A stretch of DNA of 64,000 bases, taken from contig NZ_CP126980.1 in assembly GCF_030252345.1 (NCBI RefSeq), forward strand, positions 4,913,501-4,977,500, in the 5' to 3' direction. Within the stretch, counting starts at the first letter, position 1, and each line of letters begins with the position of its first letter. The translations under genes were made by a program, and so were the position numbers. The DNA is from Actinoplanes oblitus. Lineage in GTDB: Bacteria > Actinomycetota > Actinomycetes > Mycobacteriales > Micromonosporaceae. The notes under the pieces are model-generated. The model made no database searches. It was not told the origin of the DNA and saw only the letters and a list, made by a program, of their open reading frames with translations. Shown here one piece after another: positions 15,360 through 24,443 of the stretch.

Positions 15360-16019
15360 TCAGGAGCGCAGGAAGGTGAGGACGGCCAGGACGCGACGGT
15401 GGGTCTCCTCGTCCGGGGGCAGACCGAGTTTGTGCAGGATGCTGCGGATGTGTTTGGCGACCGAGGCCTCGGCGACGGTCAGCGCGGTGGCGATGGCGAG
15501 GTTGGAGCGGCCCTCGGCGATCAGCGCCAGCACCTCGCGCTCGCGGGCGGTCAGTGACCGCACCGGATCGCGGCGGCGGCGCAGCAGCTGGCGGACCACC
15601 TCCGGGTCGACGACGGTGCCGCCGCCGGCCACCCGGCGCAGGGCGTCGACGAACTCGCCGACGTGGCTGATCCGGTCCTTGAGGAGATAGCCGACGTGGG
15701 TGCCGTCGCCGGCGTCGAGCAACTCGGTGGCGTACCGGGTCTCGACGTACTGGCTGAGCACCAGGATCGGCAGGCGCGGGTGGTCGCGGCGCAGCGCCAC
15801 CGCGGCTCGCAGGCCCTCGTCCTGGAAGCCGGGTGGCATCCGGACGTCGGTGACCACCACGTCCGGCTCCCGCTCGGCGACGGCCTGCCGCAGCGCGGTG
15901 CTGTCGGCGACGGCGGCGACCACCTCGTGGCCGAAGCGGGCCAGCAGCCCGGTCAGGCCGTCGCGGAGCAGGACGCTGTCTTCGGCGAGGACTACGCGGA
16001 GTCCGGAAGGGCCTGGCAA
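15360..16019 (-). CDS. NarL/LuxR-family response regulator
   Basis: 219 residues: receiver domain with acidic pair E13-D14 and phosphorylation site D58 (VVVTDVRMPPG), VLSQYVE and the conserved lysine in YLLKDR, then a LuxR helix-turn-helix (LTAREREVLALIAEGRSNLAIA, VAKHIRSILHKLGL). I chose the TTG at 16019: GGAG lies five bases upstream, and the start falls inside the end of the kinase gene (28-base overlap), giving a coupled kinase-regulator pair. It likely controls the divergent ABC transporter. Confidence 0.92.
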   Translation of the reverse strand: MPGPSGLRVVLAEDSVLLRDGLTGLLARFGHEVVAAVADSTALRQAVAEREPDVVVTDVRMPPGFQDEGLRAAVALRRDHPRLPILVLSQYVETRYATELLDAGDGTHVGYLLKDRISHVGEFVDALRRVAGGGTVVDPEVVRQLLRRRRDPVRSLTAREREVLALIAEGRSNLAIATALTVAEASVAKHIRSILHKLGLPPDEETHRRVLAVLTFLRS

Positions 16020-17227
16020 GGAATCTCCATGATCACGCGGGTGGGGCCGCCCGGCGGGCTGGCCAGCGACAGTCTGCCACCGGCGACGGAGACCCGGTCG
16101 GCGAGTCCGAGCAGGCCGGTCCCGGCGCTCAGGGCGGCGCCACCGCAACCGTCGTCGGAGATCTCGACGGTCAGCGCCTGCCCGGTGTAGCGGCCGGTGA
16201 TCGCGCCCCGGTCGGCGCCGGAGTGCTTCGCCAGGTTGGTGAGCGCCTCGGCGACCACGAAGTAGGCCGTCGACTCCACCGCCCGGGCGAAGCGGTGCGC
16301 GACCGGGAAGTCCACCTCGACCGGTACGGTGCAGCGCTCGGCCAGGTCGGTGACCGCCGCCTCGAGGCCGAAGTCGGTGAGCACCGGCGGCTGGATGCCG
16401 CGGATCAGCTCGCGCAGCTCCACCAGGACCCGTTCGGCCTCGTCGTGCGCGCGGGCCAGCTGGTCGCCGAGCGGGCCGGGCGGCACGTCCAGCCGGGCCA
16501 GCCCGAGCATCATGGCCAGCGCCACCAGCCGCTGCTGGGCGCCGTCGTGCAGGTCCCGCTCGATGCGGGTGCGCTCGGCCTCGAACGCGTCGACCAGCCG
16601 GACCCGGGACCGGGTCAGCTCGACGACCTGCCGATGCTCGTCACCCGGGGTGAGCACGAGCCGGGCCAGCGCGCCCCGGGCGGCGGCCAGCACGACAAGC
16701 CCGTAACCGGTGGCCACCAGGGCGAGCAGGCCGGCGGCCGCGGCGAGGATCGCTTCCGGCCAGGACGTCACCGGGTACGCCTTCAACACGTTGACCTGCT
16801 CGCCGTCGAACATCAGGGGTGTGGCGAGCAGTGCCGCCGGAACGGTCACCGCGAGTGTCACGGCGAGCAGGTCCAGCGGCCACAGCACGGTCATCAGCAG
16901 CGCCACGAAACCGAGTTCACGCCAGGTGGCGCTTTCCGTGTACCGGGTACGCAGCCAGGGCGCGAGCCCGGGCCGGGGCGGCACCCGGTGCCCGTGCGGC
17001 AGCGGCCGGTGGTCGATCAGCGGGTGCAGACGGCGTTCCAGCGCGGCCGCCGGAAGGCCGATCAACGCCAGGGCGGCCAGCAGTGGAAGGCCCACCAGGA
17101 CCACCGCGAGGACCCCGCCGGCGGCGAACAGCAGCAGCGAGACGAGTAGGGCGAGGAGTCCCGCGACGCCGTTGGCCAGCAGGTAGAGCAGAGCGCACAA
17201 CGGTCGCCACGACGCCACTAACGACAT
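15992..17227 (-). CDS. Sensor histidine kinase, HisKA_3 (NarL-partner) type
   Basis: 411 residues. Several membrane segments fill residues about 10-65 and 105-185 (a sensor region without a large extracellular domain). The dimerisation/phosphoacceptor segment ERTRIERDLHDGAQQRLVAL has H227, and the ATPase part shows VVAEALTNLAKHSGA and the G box DDGCGGA..GTGLLGLADRV. The start at 17227 (ATG) begins the first hydrophobic stretch; the longer upstream frame is antisense to the ABC gene. It is co-transcribed with the response regulator. Confidence 0.92.
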   Translation of the reverse strand: MSLVASWRPLCALLYLLANGVAGLLALLVSLLLFAAGGVLAVVLVGLPLLAALALIGLPAAALERRLHPLIDHRPLPHGHRVPPRPGLAPWLRTRYTESATWRELGFVALLMTVLWPLDLLAVTLAVTVPAALLATPLMFDGEQVNVLKAYPVTSWPEAILAAAAGLLALVATGYGLVVLAAARGALARLVLTPGDEHRQVVELTRSRVRLVDAFEAERTRIERDLHDGAQQRLVALAMMLGLARLDVPPGPLGDQLARAHDEAERVLVELRELIRGIQPPVLTDFGLEAAVTDLAERCTVPVEVDFPVAHRFARAVESTAYFVVAEALTNLAKHSGADRGAITGRYTGQALTVEISDDGCGGAALSAGTGLLGLADRVSVAGGRLSLASPPGGPTRVIMEIPCQALPDSA

Positions 17228-17243
17228 GGCCGCCACCCTATGC

Positions 17244-17261
17244 GGTAGCCCTGGCACTACC
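17244..17261. promoter_or_regulatory. Inverted repeat GGTAG-N8-CTACC in the kinase/ABC divergent gap
   Basis: Five-base exact arms spaced by eight bases, centred in the 91-base region between the divergent kinase and ABC ATPase genes. It is a candidate binding site for the neighbouring response regulator, by position only. Confidence 0.3.
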
Positions 17262-17318
17262 CCGGAGACGCCAGCTGGCGAGGATGTGACAGGTCCGGCC
17301 GCCCGGCAGGGTGGACGC

Positions 17319-18056
17319 ATGACCCGTGACGCGATGCGGCTGCACCGTGTCGTCCGGACCTTCGGTTCCGGCGACGCGGCGGTGACCGCCCTGCACGACC
17401 TGTCCCTGTCCTTCGCCCCGGGCACCTTCACCGCCGTCATGGGACCGTCCGGCTCCGGCAAGTCGACGCTGCTGCAGTGCGCGGCCGGGCTGGACCGGCC
17501 GACCTCCGGGTCGGTGCTGCTGGGCGACACCGAGCTGACCACGCTGAGCGAGAACCGGCTGACCCGGCTGCGCCGGGACCGGATCGGTTTCGTCTTCCAG
17601 GCGTACAACCTGCTGCCCACGCTGACCGCGGAGCAGAACGTGGCGCTGCCGCTGCGGCTGGCCGGGCGCCGGCCGGCCCGATCCGAGGTGCGCGACGTGC
17701 TCGCCCGGGTGGGGCTGGTGGACCGGGCCCGGCACCGGCCGGGGGAGCTGTCCGGCGGCCAGCAGCAGCGCGTCGCGATCGCCCGGGCGCTGATCACCCG
17801 CCCGGACGTGCTGTTCGGGGACGAGCCGACCGGCGCCCTCGACTCGGCGACCGGCCGGACGGTGCTGCGGATGTTGCGCGGGCTGGCCGACGACGAGCGG
17901 CAGACGATCGTGATGGTCACTCACGACCCGGTGGCGGCGTCCCACGCCGACCGGGTGGTCTTCCTGGCCGACGGCCGGCTCGCCGGTGCCCTCGACGCGC
18001 CGTCGGCGGAGGCGGTCGCCGCCGAGATGACCCGGATGGCGGCGACCCCGTGCTGA
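17319..18056 (+). CDS. ABC transporter ATP-binding protein (LolD/MacB type)
   Basis: 245 residues with Walker A GPSGSGKST, Q-loop FVFQAYNLLPTLTAEQNV, signature LSGGQQQRVAIARAL, Walker B VLFGDEPTGALDS and H-loop VMVTHDP. The GALDS end and short length place it with the ATPases that drive FtsX-type mechanotransmission permeases rather than importers. It overlaps the permease gene start by seven bases (GTG inside CCGTGCTGA), indicating one operon. The two-component system upstream on the other strand is the usual partner of such bacitracin/cell-envelope stress transporters. Confidence 0.95.
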   Translation: MTRDAMRLHRVVRTFGSGDAAVTALHDLSLSFAPGTFTAVMGPSGSGKSTLLQCAAGLDRPTSGSVLLGDTELTTLSENRLTRLRRDRIGFVFQAYNLLPTLTAEQNVALPLRLAGRRPARSEVRDVLARVGLVDRARHRPGELSGGQQQRVAIARALITRPDVLFGDEPTGALDSATGRTVLRMLRGLADDERQTIVMVTHDPVAASHADRVVFLADGRLAGALDAPSAEAVAAEMTRMAATPC

Positions 18057-20431
18057 TCGTGACGCTGAGCAGCCTGCGCACCCGGTGGAGCACGCTGGCC
18101 GGCACCTTCGTGGCGCTCGCCCTCGGAGTGGCTCTGCTGGTCACCATGGGTCTGGGGCTGGCCGCCACACTGGACGCTCCGCGGCAGCCGCCGGAGCGGT
18201 TCGCGGGTGCGCCGGTCGTGGTCCGCGGCGCCGACGAACTGCGGGTCCCGTCGCGGATCGGGGATCGGGTGCAGCGGCTCGCGCGACCGCGCGCGGTGCC
18301 GGCCGCCGTCGCCGAGCGGCTGGCCACGGTGGGGCGGACGGTTGCCGACCGGTCGTTCCCGGTGGCCGGCGGGCTGGTCGGGCACCCCTGGTCGGTGGCC
18401 GGTTTCGGGGGCTACCGGCTGGTTGCCGGGCGCGAGCCCCGGGGGCCGGCCGAGGTGGTCATGGTGGGTGCTCCGGAGTTGGCCGGGCAGAGCGTGCGGT
18501 TGCGGACGCCGGTGGGCTACGACGAGTACACGGTGGCCGGGGTGCTGGGCGCCGTGCCGTACGAGAAAGCGGTGTTCTTCAGCGACGACACGGCCGCCCG
18601 GATCGCGCCGCGGATCGACAACCTGGTCGTGGCGGCGGCGCCGGAGGCCGTCCGGGCGGCGGCCGGCGACGCCGGGGTGCGGGTGCTCACCGGCGACGAG
18701 CGGCGGCGCGCCGATCCGGATCCGGACCGGGACCGGGACGCGCTCGTGGCGATGAACGCGCTGCTCGGCACGGCCGGCGGGGTGACCGCGTTCGTGTCGG
18801 TGTTCGTGGTGGCGTCCACCTTCGCGTTCGCTGTGGCGCAGCGGCGGCGGGAGATCGCGCTGCTGCGCACGGCCGGCGCGACGCCCCGGCAGGTGCGCCG
18901 GACGGTGCTCGCGGAGGCGGCGGTGGCCGGGGTGCTCGCGTCGGCGGCCGGGTGTGCGCTCGGCGCGCGGGGTGCGCCGCTGCTGGCCCGGGTCCTGGTC
19001 GAGGAGCGGCTGGCGCCGGGCTGGTTCGCCATCGGCGAGCAGCGGTGGCCCTACCACGTGGCGTTCGGGACCGGGCTGGTGGTGGCGCTGGCCGGGGTTG
19101 CCGTCGCCACGGTCCGGGCCGGGCGGGTCCGGCCGGTGGAGGCGCTGCGCGAGGCGTCGGCCGACACCGGGGCGATGCCGCTGAGCCGGTGGATCTGCGG
19201 GGCCGGGCTGCTGGCCACCGGACTGGGGCTGCTCTGCTGGCGGCTGCTCGGCGATCCGGGTGAGGCGCTGCACCGCAAGACCTACACCACCCAGCCGATG
19301 CTGCTGATCACCGCTGTCGCGCTGCTGGCGCCGGCCCTGGCCGGCCCGCTGACCGGGCTGGTGGTGCGGCTGCCGGGGGTCACCGGGATGCTGGTGCGCG
19401 CGAACGCGCGGGCCGGGGCGCGGCGGACGGCGGCCGTCGCCGCGCCGGTGCTGGTGACGGTGGCGCTGGCCGGTTCGCTGCTGGGCACGCCGGCGACGAT
19501 CGCCCGGGCCAAGGCGGCGGAGCTGGCCGGGCAGACCACCGCCGACGTGATCGTGACCGGGTCTGGCCTGGACACCGTGACCGCTCCGGGCGCGCGGGTG
19601 ATGGCCAGCGCCGCCACGACGGTGTACACGCTGGAGGACGGTGTCGCCCTGATCCGGGCGGACGCCCAGGCCGTCGATCCGCGGACGCTGAGCGCGGTCC
19701 GCCGCCTGCCGGTCGTGGCGGGCAGCCTCGACGACCTGGACGACGACGGCATCGTGGTCAACGAGGAGTGGGCCGAGCACCGGGTCGGGCGGCGGGTCGG
19801 CGTGTGGCTCGCCGACGGGACCAGCCGGTCGCTGCGCGTCGTGGCGGTGCTGGCCGCCGGGACCGGCGACAACGGCGTCTACGTGACGACGCGCAACGCC
19901 GGCGGGGCTGCCCCCGGCCGTCTCGACCTGGTGTGGCCGGCCGGGACGCACGCCGGGCCGGTGGTGCCGCCCGGGGCCCGGGTGTGGACGCGTGAGCAGT
20001 GGCTCGCCGGTCAGCGGCCGGTCGGCAGCCGCCAGACGCGGGCGGGTTACGCCGTGGTGCTGGGCATCGCGCTGGTCTACACGGGCATCGCCGTGGCCAA
20101 CACGATGCTGATGGCCGCGGCGGGACGGACCCGCGACCGGCGGCTGCTGCGGCTGGCCGGGGCGAGCCGGCGGCAGGTGCGGCTGGTGGTGATCGCCGAG
20201 GCCGTGGCGGTGGTGCTGGTGGGCGGGCTGCTTGGGCTCCTGGTCACGGCGGTGAACCTGCTCGGTGTCGCGGGCGCGCTGGTGCGGCTCGGTGCGGGTG
20301 CGGTGGTCGTGGTGCCGTGGCGGGCGCTCGGCAGCACCCTGCTGGCCTGCGCCGCCGTCGCGGTCGTCGCGGCGGCCTGGTCGGGACGCGGCCGGACACG
20401 GGGTGGTACGGCGACCGGCAGCCCGGACTGA
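18050..20431 (+). CDS. FtsX-like ABC permease
   Basis: 793 residues with the two-domain FtsX/MacB plan: TM1 at about 15-38 (FVALALGVALLVTMGLGLAAT), an extracytoplasmic region to about 235, a three-TM FtsX block (TAFVSVFVVASTFAFAVAQRRREIALLRTAGATPRQV), further TMs, a second extracytoplasmic region, and a final FtsX block (MLMAAAGRTRDRRLLRLAGASRRQV). The GTG at 18050 overlaps the ATPase stop. It probably removes antibiotics or lipids from the outer leaflet; the substrate is not readable. Confidence 0.92.
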   Translation: MLIVTLSSLRTRWSTLAGTFVALALGVALLVTMGLGLAATLDAPRQPPERFAGAPVVVRGADELRVPSRIGDRVQRLARPRAVPAAVAERLATVGRTVADRSFPVAGGLVGHPWSVAGFGGYRLVAGREPRGPAEVVMVGAPELAGQSVRLRTPVGYDEYTVAGVLGAVPYEKAVFFSDDTAARIAPRIDNLVVAAAPEAVRAAAGDAGVRVLTGDERRRADPDPDRDRDALVAMNALLGTAGGVTAFVSVFVVASTFAFAVAQRRREIALLRTAGATPRQVRRTVLAEAAVAGVLASAAGCALGARGAPLLARVLVEERLAPGWFAIGEQRWPYHVAFGTGLVVALAGVAVATVRAGRVRPVEALREASADTGAMPLSRWICGAGLLATGLGLLCWRLLGDPGEALHRKTYTTQPMLLITAVALLAPALAGPLTGLVVRLPGVTGMLVRANARAGARRTAAVAAPVLVTVALAGSLLGTPATIARAKAAELAGQTTADVIVTGSGLDTVTAPGARVMASAATTVYTLEDGVALIRADAQAVDPRTLSAVRRLPVVAGSLDDLDDDGIVVNEEWAEHRVGRRVGVWLADGTSRSLRVVAVLAAGTGDNGVYVTTRNAGGAAPGRLDLVWPAGTHAGPVVPPGARVWTREQWLAGQRPVGSRQTRAGYAVVLGIALVYTGIAVANTMLMAAAGRTRDRRLLRLAGASRRQVRLVVIAEAVAVVLVGGLLGLLVTAVNLLGVAGALVRLGAGAVVVVPWRALGSTLLACAAVAVVAAAWSGRGRTRGGTATGSPD

Positions 20432-20462
20432 CGCCCGGACCGGTGGCGGCGGTGCGGCGGGG

Positions 20463-21011
20463 TCAGCGCCGGCCGCCCGGCTCCCAGACGTGCACCTCGA
20501 TGCTCGCGTAGCGGTCGGTGGTGAGCGGGGCGCGGGCCGCATCCGGGTGCGGCGCCTGGACCAGCATGGCGGTGCCCAGCCAGGTGTCGCCGTCGTCGGA
20601 CAGCAGCGGCCCGTACGCGATCAGCCGGTCCGTCTCGGCCGGCACGCTCAGGTCGGCGGCCGGGCCGGCGCCGAAGCCCAGCACCAGGTACCGGTTGCCG
20701 TCGGTCAGGTCGCCGGGGAACTGCCACATGGTGCGCCCGAGCAGGTTGCGCCAGCGGCGGATCAGCACGTCGCGGTACGCGCCGGCCTGGTAGTTCGGCT
20801 CGTCGAACGCGAAGGCGCGGGCCGCCGCCGGGCCGGGCAGGTCGATGATGTGCACGCTGCCGGTGGCGGTCTCGCCGTCCTCGGTGAGGGTCGGCCCGCG
20901 GGCGATCAGCTCCGCCGCGAACCGGTCCATGTAGGTCCAGTGCTCCTCGATCAGCTCGTCGCGGAGTGCCCCGGAGGCGGGCCGGTCACGGTGGTAGCAC
21001 AGGAACTCCAT
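20463..21011 (-). CDS. YciI-like (YCII domain) protein, two domains
   Basis: 182 residues with two copies of the YCII ferredoxin-like fold: MEFLCYHRDRP, LIEEHWTYMDRFAAELIARGP, VHIIDLPGPAAARAFAFDEP, then in the second half LIAYGPLLSDDGDTWLGTAMLV and TTDRYASIEVHVWEPGGR. The His/Asp positions of the first copy are kept (EEHWTYMDRF). Function in known proteins is unclear. The ATG at 21011 starts the conserved part; ATG 21062 and a GTG between are in frame, so the start is uncertain. Confidence 0.85.
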   Translation of the reverse strand: MEFLCYHRDRPASGALRDELIEEHWTYMDRFAAELIARGPTLTEDGETATGSVHIIDLPGPAAARAFAFDEPNYQAGAYRDVLIRRWRNLLGRTMWQFPGDLTDGNRYLVLGFGAGPAADLSVPAETDRLIAYGPLLSDDGDTWLGTAMLVQAPHPDAARAPLTTDRYASIEVHVWEPGGRR

Positions 21012-21124
21012 GCCGACGATCTTCACCGGAGGGCCCGCCGCGGGGCAACGCGTTTCGGTCATCGGTAGCGGCGGACGGCGGCCGGGCTGGATCCATGCCG
21101 AGATCGAAACATAGGAAAGGGTTG

Positions 21125-21153
21125 TTGACTAGAGCGCTCGGCGGTCGTAATTT
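21125..21153 (+). promoter_or_regulatory. Promoter of the RpiR-regulated operon
   Basis: TTGACT at 21125-21130, exactly 17 bases, then TAATTT at 21148-21153. This is one of the clearest sigma-70-type promoters in the window. The spacer holds the palindrome GAGCGCTC (21132-21139). Confidence 0.7.
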
Positions 21154-21179
21154 TCATCGACAACGACAGGCGATGAAAA
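21151..21179. promoter_or_regulatory. Inverted repeat TTTTCATCG / CGATGAAAA at the start of transcription
   Basis: Nine-base exact arms with 11 bases between, beginning inside the -10 box and ending in front of the regulator gene. The position suits autorepression by the RpiR protein; a leader hairpin is the alternative. Confidence 0.55.
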
Positions 21180-21190
21180 GGATGACCAAC

Positions 21191-22105
21191 GTGACGGGTG
21201 AGAGCGGCGGACTGCTCGGTCGGCTCCGGATCGAGGGGCCCGGCATGCCGGAGGCGCTGGCGCGGATCGCCGAGACGATCCTCGACGATCCGGAGACGGC
21301 GGCCCACGCCAGCATCATCGACCTGGCCGAGCGGTCCGGGACGTCGACCGCGACGGTGACCCGGTTCAGCCGGACGCTCGGCTTCAAGGGGTACGCGAAC
21401 CTGCGGGTCGCGATCGCCACCGAGACCGGCCGGGCCGAGCAGGCCCGCTGGGAGACCGACATCAGCGGCGACATCGCCCCGGACGACCCGCTCACCAACG
21501 TGCTGAGCGTGGTCACCGCGGCCGACACGCGGGCCATCCAGGACACCGCCGCCGGTCTCGACATGGCCGCCGTGGAGCGGGTGGCCGCCGCGATCGCCGA
21601 GGCCGGCCGGGTGGAGATCTTCGGGCTGGGCAGCAGCGGCACGAGCGCCCGGGAGATGGCGTTCCGCCTGGAACGGATCCGGATCCCGATCTGGCACCGG
21701 GTCGACTCGCACACCGCGCTCACCAACGCGGCACTGCTGCTGCCCGGCGACGTGGCGATCGGCCTGTCGCACTCCGGCCGCACCCGCGAGGTGATCGAGA
21801 CGCTGGCCGAGGCGGCCGACCACGGCGCCCTCACCGTGGCGCTGACCAGTCACAGCCGCTCGCCGCTGGCCGAGGTCGCCGACGTCGTCTTCACCACCAG
21901 CGTGCAGGAGACCACGTTCCGGCTGGCCGCGCTCTCGGCCCTGCACTCGCAGCTGCTGATCCTCGACATGATCTACGTCGCCGTCGCCCAGCGCACCTAC
22001 GAGCGGACCGCCGAGGCGTTCGACGTGACCGGCCGCGCGGTGGACGCCCACCGCCTGCCGGAGAAGAGCCCGACCCGCAACCGGGGCCGGAACAAGAGCC
22101 AGTGA
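21191..22105 (+). CDS. MurR/RpiR family transcriptional regulator
   Basis: 304 residues. An N-terminal HTH_6 domain (ASIIDLAERSGTSTATVTRFSRTLGFKGYANLRVAIA) is followed by a SIS sugar-phosphate-binding domain (VEIFGLGSSGTSAREMAFRL, IGLSHSGRTREVIETLAEA, VALTSHSRSPLAEVADVVF). The family responds to phosphosugars such as MurNAc-6-P or GlcN-6-P. It heads the operon of a sugar importer and a hexosaminidase, so it probably senses an amino-sugar phosphate. I prefer the GTG at 21191, eight bases after AAAAGG; ATG 21182 and 21173 are in frame. Confidence 0.92.
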   Translation: MTGESGGLLGRLRIEGPGMPEALARIAETILDDPETAAHASIIDLAERSGTSTATVTRFSRTLGFKGYANLRVAIATETGRAEQARWETDISGDIAPDDPLTNVLSVVTAADTRAIQDTAAGLDMAAVERVAAAIAEAGRVEIFGLGSSGTSAREMAFRLERIRIPIWHRVDSHTALTNAALLLPGDVAIGLSHSGRTREVIETLAEAADHGALTVALTSHSRSPLAEVADVVFTTSVQETTFRLAALSALHSQLLILDMIYVAVAQRTYERTAEAFDVTGRAVDAHRLPEKSPTRNRGRNKSQ

Positions 22106-22137
22106 TGCGCCACCCCCCTTGATCGAAGGAGCTCCCT

Positions 22138-23472
22138 GTGTATAGACGCCGCCACCTCGCCGCCGCCGCACTGTGTACCGCGACCCTGATGACGCTGGCC
22201 GCCTGCGGGGGCGGCGGCGGGGGGTCGTCGTCGGATGACGACGGCTCGCCCAGGGCCGTGCCGAACACCAAGGGCGACGGCAAGACGCTCACCGTCTGGA
22301 TCATGGACGGGGACTACACCGAGGCCACCATCAAGGCCGTCAACGACCAGTTCACCCAGGCCACCGGCGCGCGGGTGGACGTGCAGATCCAGCAGTGGGA
22401 GGGGATCACCACCAAGATCAGTACGGCGCTGTCCACCTCGGGCACCCCCGACGTGCTGGACCTGGGCAACACCCAGGTGCCCGGCTTCGCCGCCAACGGC
22501 GGGCTGCTCGACCTCACGCCGTACAAGAATGATCTGAAGCAGGGCCGCACCTGGCTCGCGGGCCTGGAGGAGCCGGCCACCGTCGACAACGCGCTGTACG
22601 CGGTGCCCGGTTTCGCCGGCGCCCGTGCCGTCATCTACAACAAGAAGACCTGGGCGGCCGCCGGGGTGACCGCCGCGCCGACGTCCTACGCCGAGCTGAC
22701 CGCCGCCCTGGACAAGGTCAGGGCCAAGAACCCGGCCGCCGACTTCTCGCCGTTCTACCTGCCGGGCCAGTACTGGTTCGCCGGCCTGCAGTTCCTGTGG
22801 GACGCCGGCGGCGACATCGCCACCACCGGCGGCGGCACCTGGCAGGGCGGCTTCGCCACCCCGGCCGGGCAGAAGGGCCTCACCGACTTCAAGACCTTCC
22901 AGAACGCCTACTCCAGCAAGGCCTCGCAGGCCATCGACACCATCACCCCGGACCAGAACCAGGTCTTCGCCGACGGCAAGACCTCGGCCATCCTGTCCAC
23001 GACCGGCTCGCTCGGCCTGATCCAGAAGGCCAACCCCAAGATCAAACCCGCCGACCTGGGTACGTTCCCGCTGCCCGGCCTCTCCGGTAAGGCGCAGCCC
23101 GTGATGCTCGGCGGCTCCGACTGGGGCATCGCCACCAAGAGCGACACCCCGGAACTGGCCCTGCAGTGGGTGAAGATCGCCGCCAGCCCGGGCGTGCAGG
23201 ACAAGAACGTCTTCGGCGTCGACGGCTGGATCCCGAACAGCACCGAGGGCATCCAGGCCGCCCAGGGCAGCGTCGACGAGCTGAAGAAGGGCTTTTTCAC
23301 CGCCGCGCTGAACTCCAAGGCCACCCCGGCCGCCGCCCAGTGGCCCACCCTGGAGGGCGACAAGAGCATCAACCAGGTGTTCTCCGCCGTCGCCTCGGGC
23401 GCCAAGTCGCCCGCCGACGCCGGCAAGGAGTTCGACTCGCACCTGGAGACCACCCTCAACGGCGGCAAGTGA
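22138..23472 (+). CDS. Sugar ABC transporter substrate-binding lipoprotein
   Basis: 444 residues. It starts with GTG after AAGGAG. The lipobox LAAC puts the lipid-bearing Cys at residue 23, followed by a Gly-rich spacer. The mature part is a cluster-B extracellular solute-binding protein: TLTVWIMDGDY, ARVDVQIQQWEGITTKISTAL, DVLDLGNTQVPGFAANG, VPGFAGARAVIYNKKTW and the MLGGSDWGIATKS segment. It belongs to the CUT1-type carbohydrate binders (NgcE/DasA-like). The ligand is inferred, from the GH20 gene downstream, to be an N-acetylglucosamine-containing oligosaccharide. Confidence 0.92.
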   Translation: MYRRRHLAAAALCTATLMTLAACGGGGGGSSSDDDGSPRAVPNTKGDGKTLTVWIMDGDYTEATIKAVNDQFTQATGARVDVQIQQWEGITTKISTALSTSGTPDVLDLGNTQVPGFAANGGLLDLTPYKNDLKQGRTWLAGLEEPATVDNALYAVPGFAGARAVIYNKKTWAAAGVTAAPTSYAELTAALDKVRAKNPAADFSPFYLPGQYWFAGLQFLWDAGGDIATTGGGTWQGGFATPAGQKGLTDFKTFQNAYSSKASQAIDTITPDQNQVFADGKTSAILSTTGSLGLIQKANPKIKPADLGTFPLPGLSGKAQPVMLGGSDWGIATKSDTPELALQWVKIAASPGVQDKNVFGVDGWIPNSTEGIQAAQGSVDELKKGFFTAALNSKATPAAAQWPTLEGDKSINQVFSAVASGAKSPADAGKEFDSHLETTLNGGK

Positions 23473-24443
23473 CAGCCGTGCCCGCCACCACCACCGTCCT
23501 CGACGCGGCCGGCGCCCCGCCGGCCGCGTCGGCCCCGCGGTCGCCGGGGCCCCGCCGGCGCACCCGCGCGCCGCTGTGGCTGCTGAGCCCGGCGGGCCTG
23601 GTACTCGCCGTCGTGACGCTCGCGCCGATCGGCTTCCTGCTGTTCACCTCGTTCACCGACTACAACCAGCGCACCCTGTTCACCGGCCGGTACTCGTACG
23701 TCGGCGCCGACCAGTACACCGAGCTGCTCGCCGACGGCGCCTTCTGGATGTCGCTGGTACGCACGGTGCTGTTCACCGCGGCGATGGTGGCCGGCAGCGT
23801 GCTGATCGGGATGGGCGTCTCGCACCTGCTCACCCGGCTCGGCCGCGGCCTGCGGCTCACCGTCACGGTGGTCCTCATCGTCGCCTGGGCGATGCCGAAC
23901 GTCGCCTCCTCCCTGGTCTGGAACTGGCTCTTCCAGCCCGGGTACGGCGTGGTCAACTGGTTCCTCGACCAGCTGCGGATCTTCGGGGACACCACCGACC
24001 TGAACTGGGCACAGGACCCGGCCCGGGCGTACGCCAGCATCTGGCTCCTGATCGTCTGGCAGGCGGTGCCGTTCATCGCGCTGACCGTGAACGCCGCCGA
24101 GACGCAGGTGCCGCCGGAGTACCAGGAGGCGGCCCGGCTCGACGGCGCCGGCGAACTCGCCGTCTACCGGATCGTCACGCTCAACCACGTGCGGCCGACC
24201 CTGCTGCTGGTCACCATCCTGTCGGTGATCTGGGACTACAACGTCTTCAACCAGATCTGGCTGATCTCCCGCGGCGGGCCCGGTGACGCCACCGCCACGC
24301 TCGGCGTCTACACGTTCAAGACGGCGTTCGTCGGTTTCCACATCGGCCAGGGCGCGGCCGTCTCGGTGGTCACCACGCTGCTGCTGCTCGCCCTGACCGC
24401 CGTCTACATCCGCCGCCTGCTGCGCTCCGGGGAGGACCTGTGA
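23469..24443 (+). CDS. Sugar ABC transporter permease (MalF-like)
   Basis: 324 residues, an Ala/Pro-rich cytoplasmic start, then six membrane segments. The EAA loop reads EYQEAARLDGAGELAVYRIVTLNHVRP, the ATPase-contact motif of carbohydrate permeases. The GTG at 23469 overlaps the stop of the binding-protein gene (GTGA); a second GTG at 23478 is possible. Confidence 0.92.
   Translation: MTAVPATTTVLDAAGAPPAASAPRSPGPRRRTRAPLWLLSPAGLVLAVVTLAPIGFLLFTSFTDYNQRTLFTGRYSYVGADQYTELLADGAFWMSLVRTVLFTAAMVAGSVLIGMGVSHLLTRLGRGLRLTVTVVLIVAWAMPNVASSLVWNWLFQPGYGVVNWFLDQLRIFGDTTDLNWAQDPARAYASIWLLIVWQAVPFIALTVNAAETQVPPEYQEAARLDGAGELAVYRIVTLNHVRPTLLLVTILSVIWDYNVFNQIWLISRGGPGDATATLGVYTFKTAFVGFHIGQGAAVSVVTTLLLLALTAVYIRRLLRSGEDL

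Noticed and set aside
17319..20431. Whether the ABC pair with its two-component system is a biosynthetic-cluster resistance module
   Set aside because: No biosynthetic genes are near; it is a stand-alone envelope-stress or detoxification unit as far as can be seen.
17921..20542. 873-residue open frame on the minus strand
   Set aside because: Antisense to the FtsX permease. It is rich in Arg, Pro, Gly and His, with no domain; such shadows are expected opposite GC3-rich genes.
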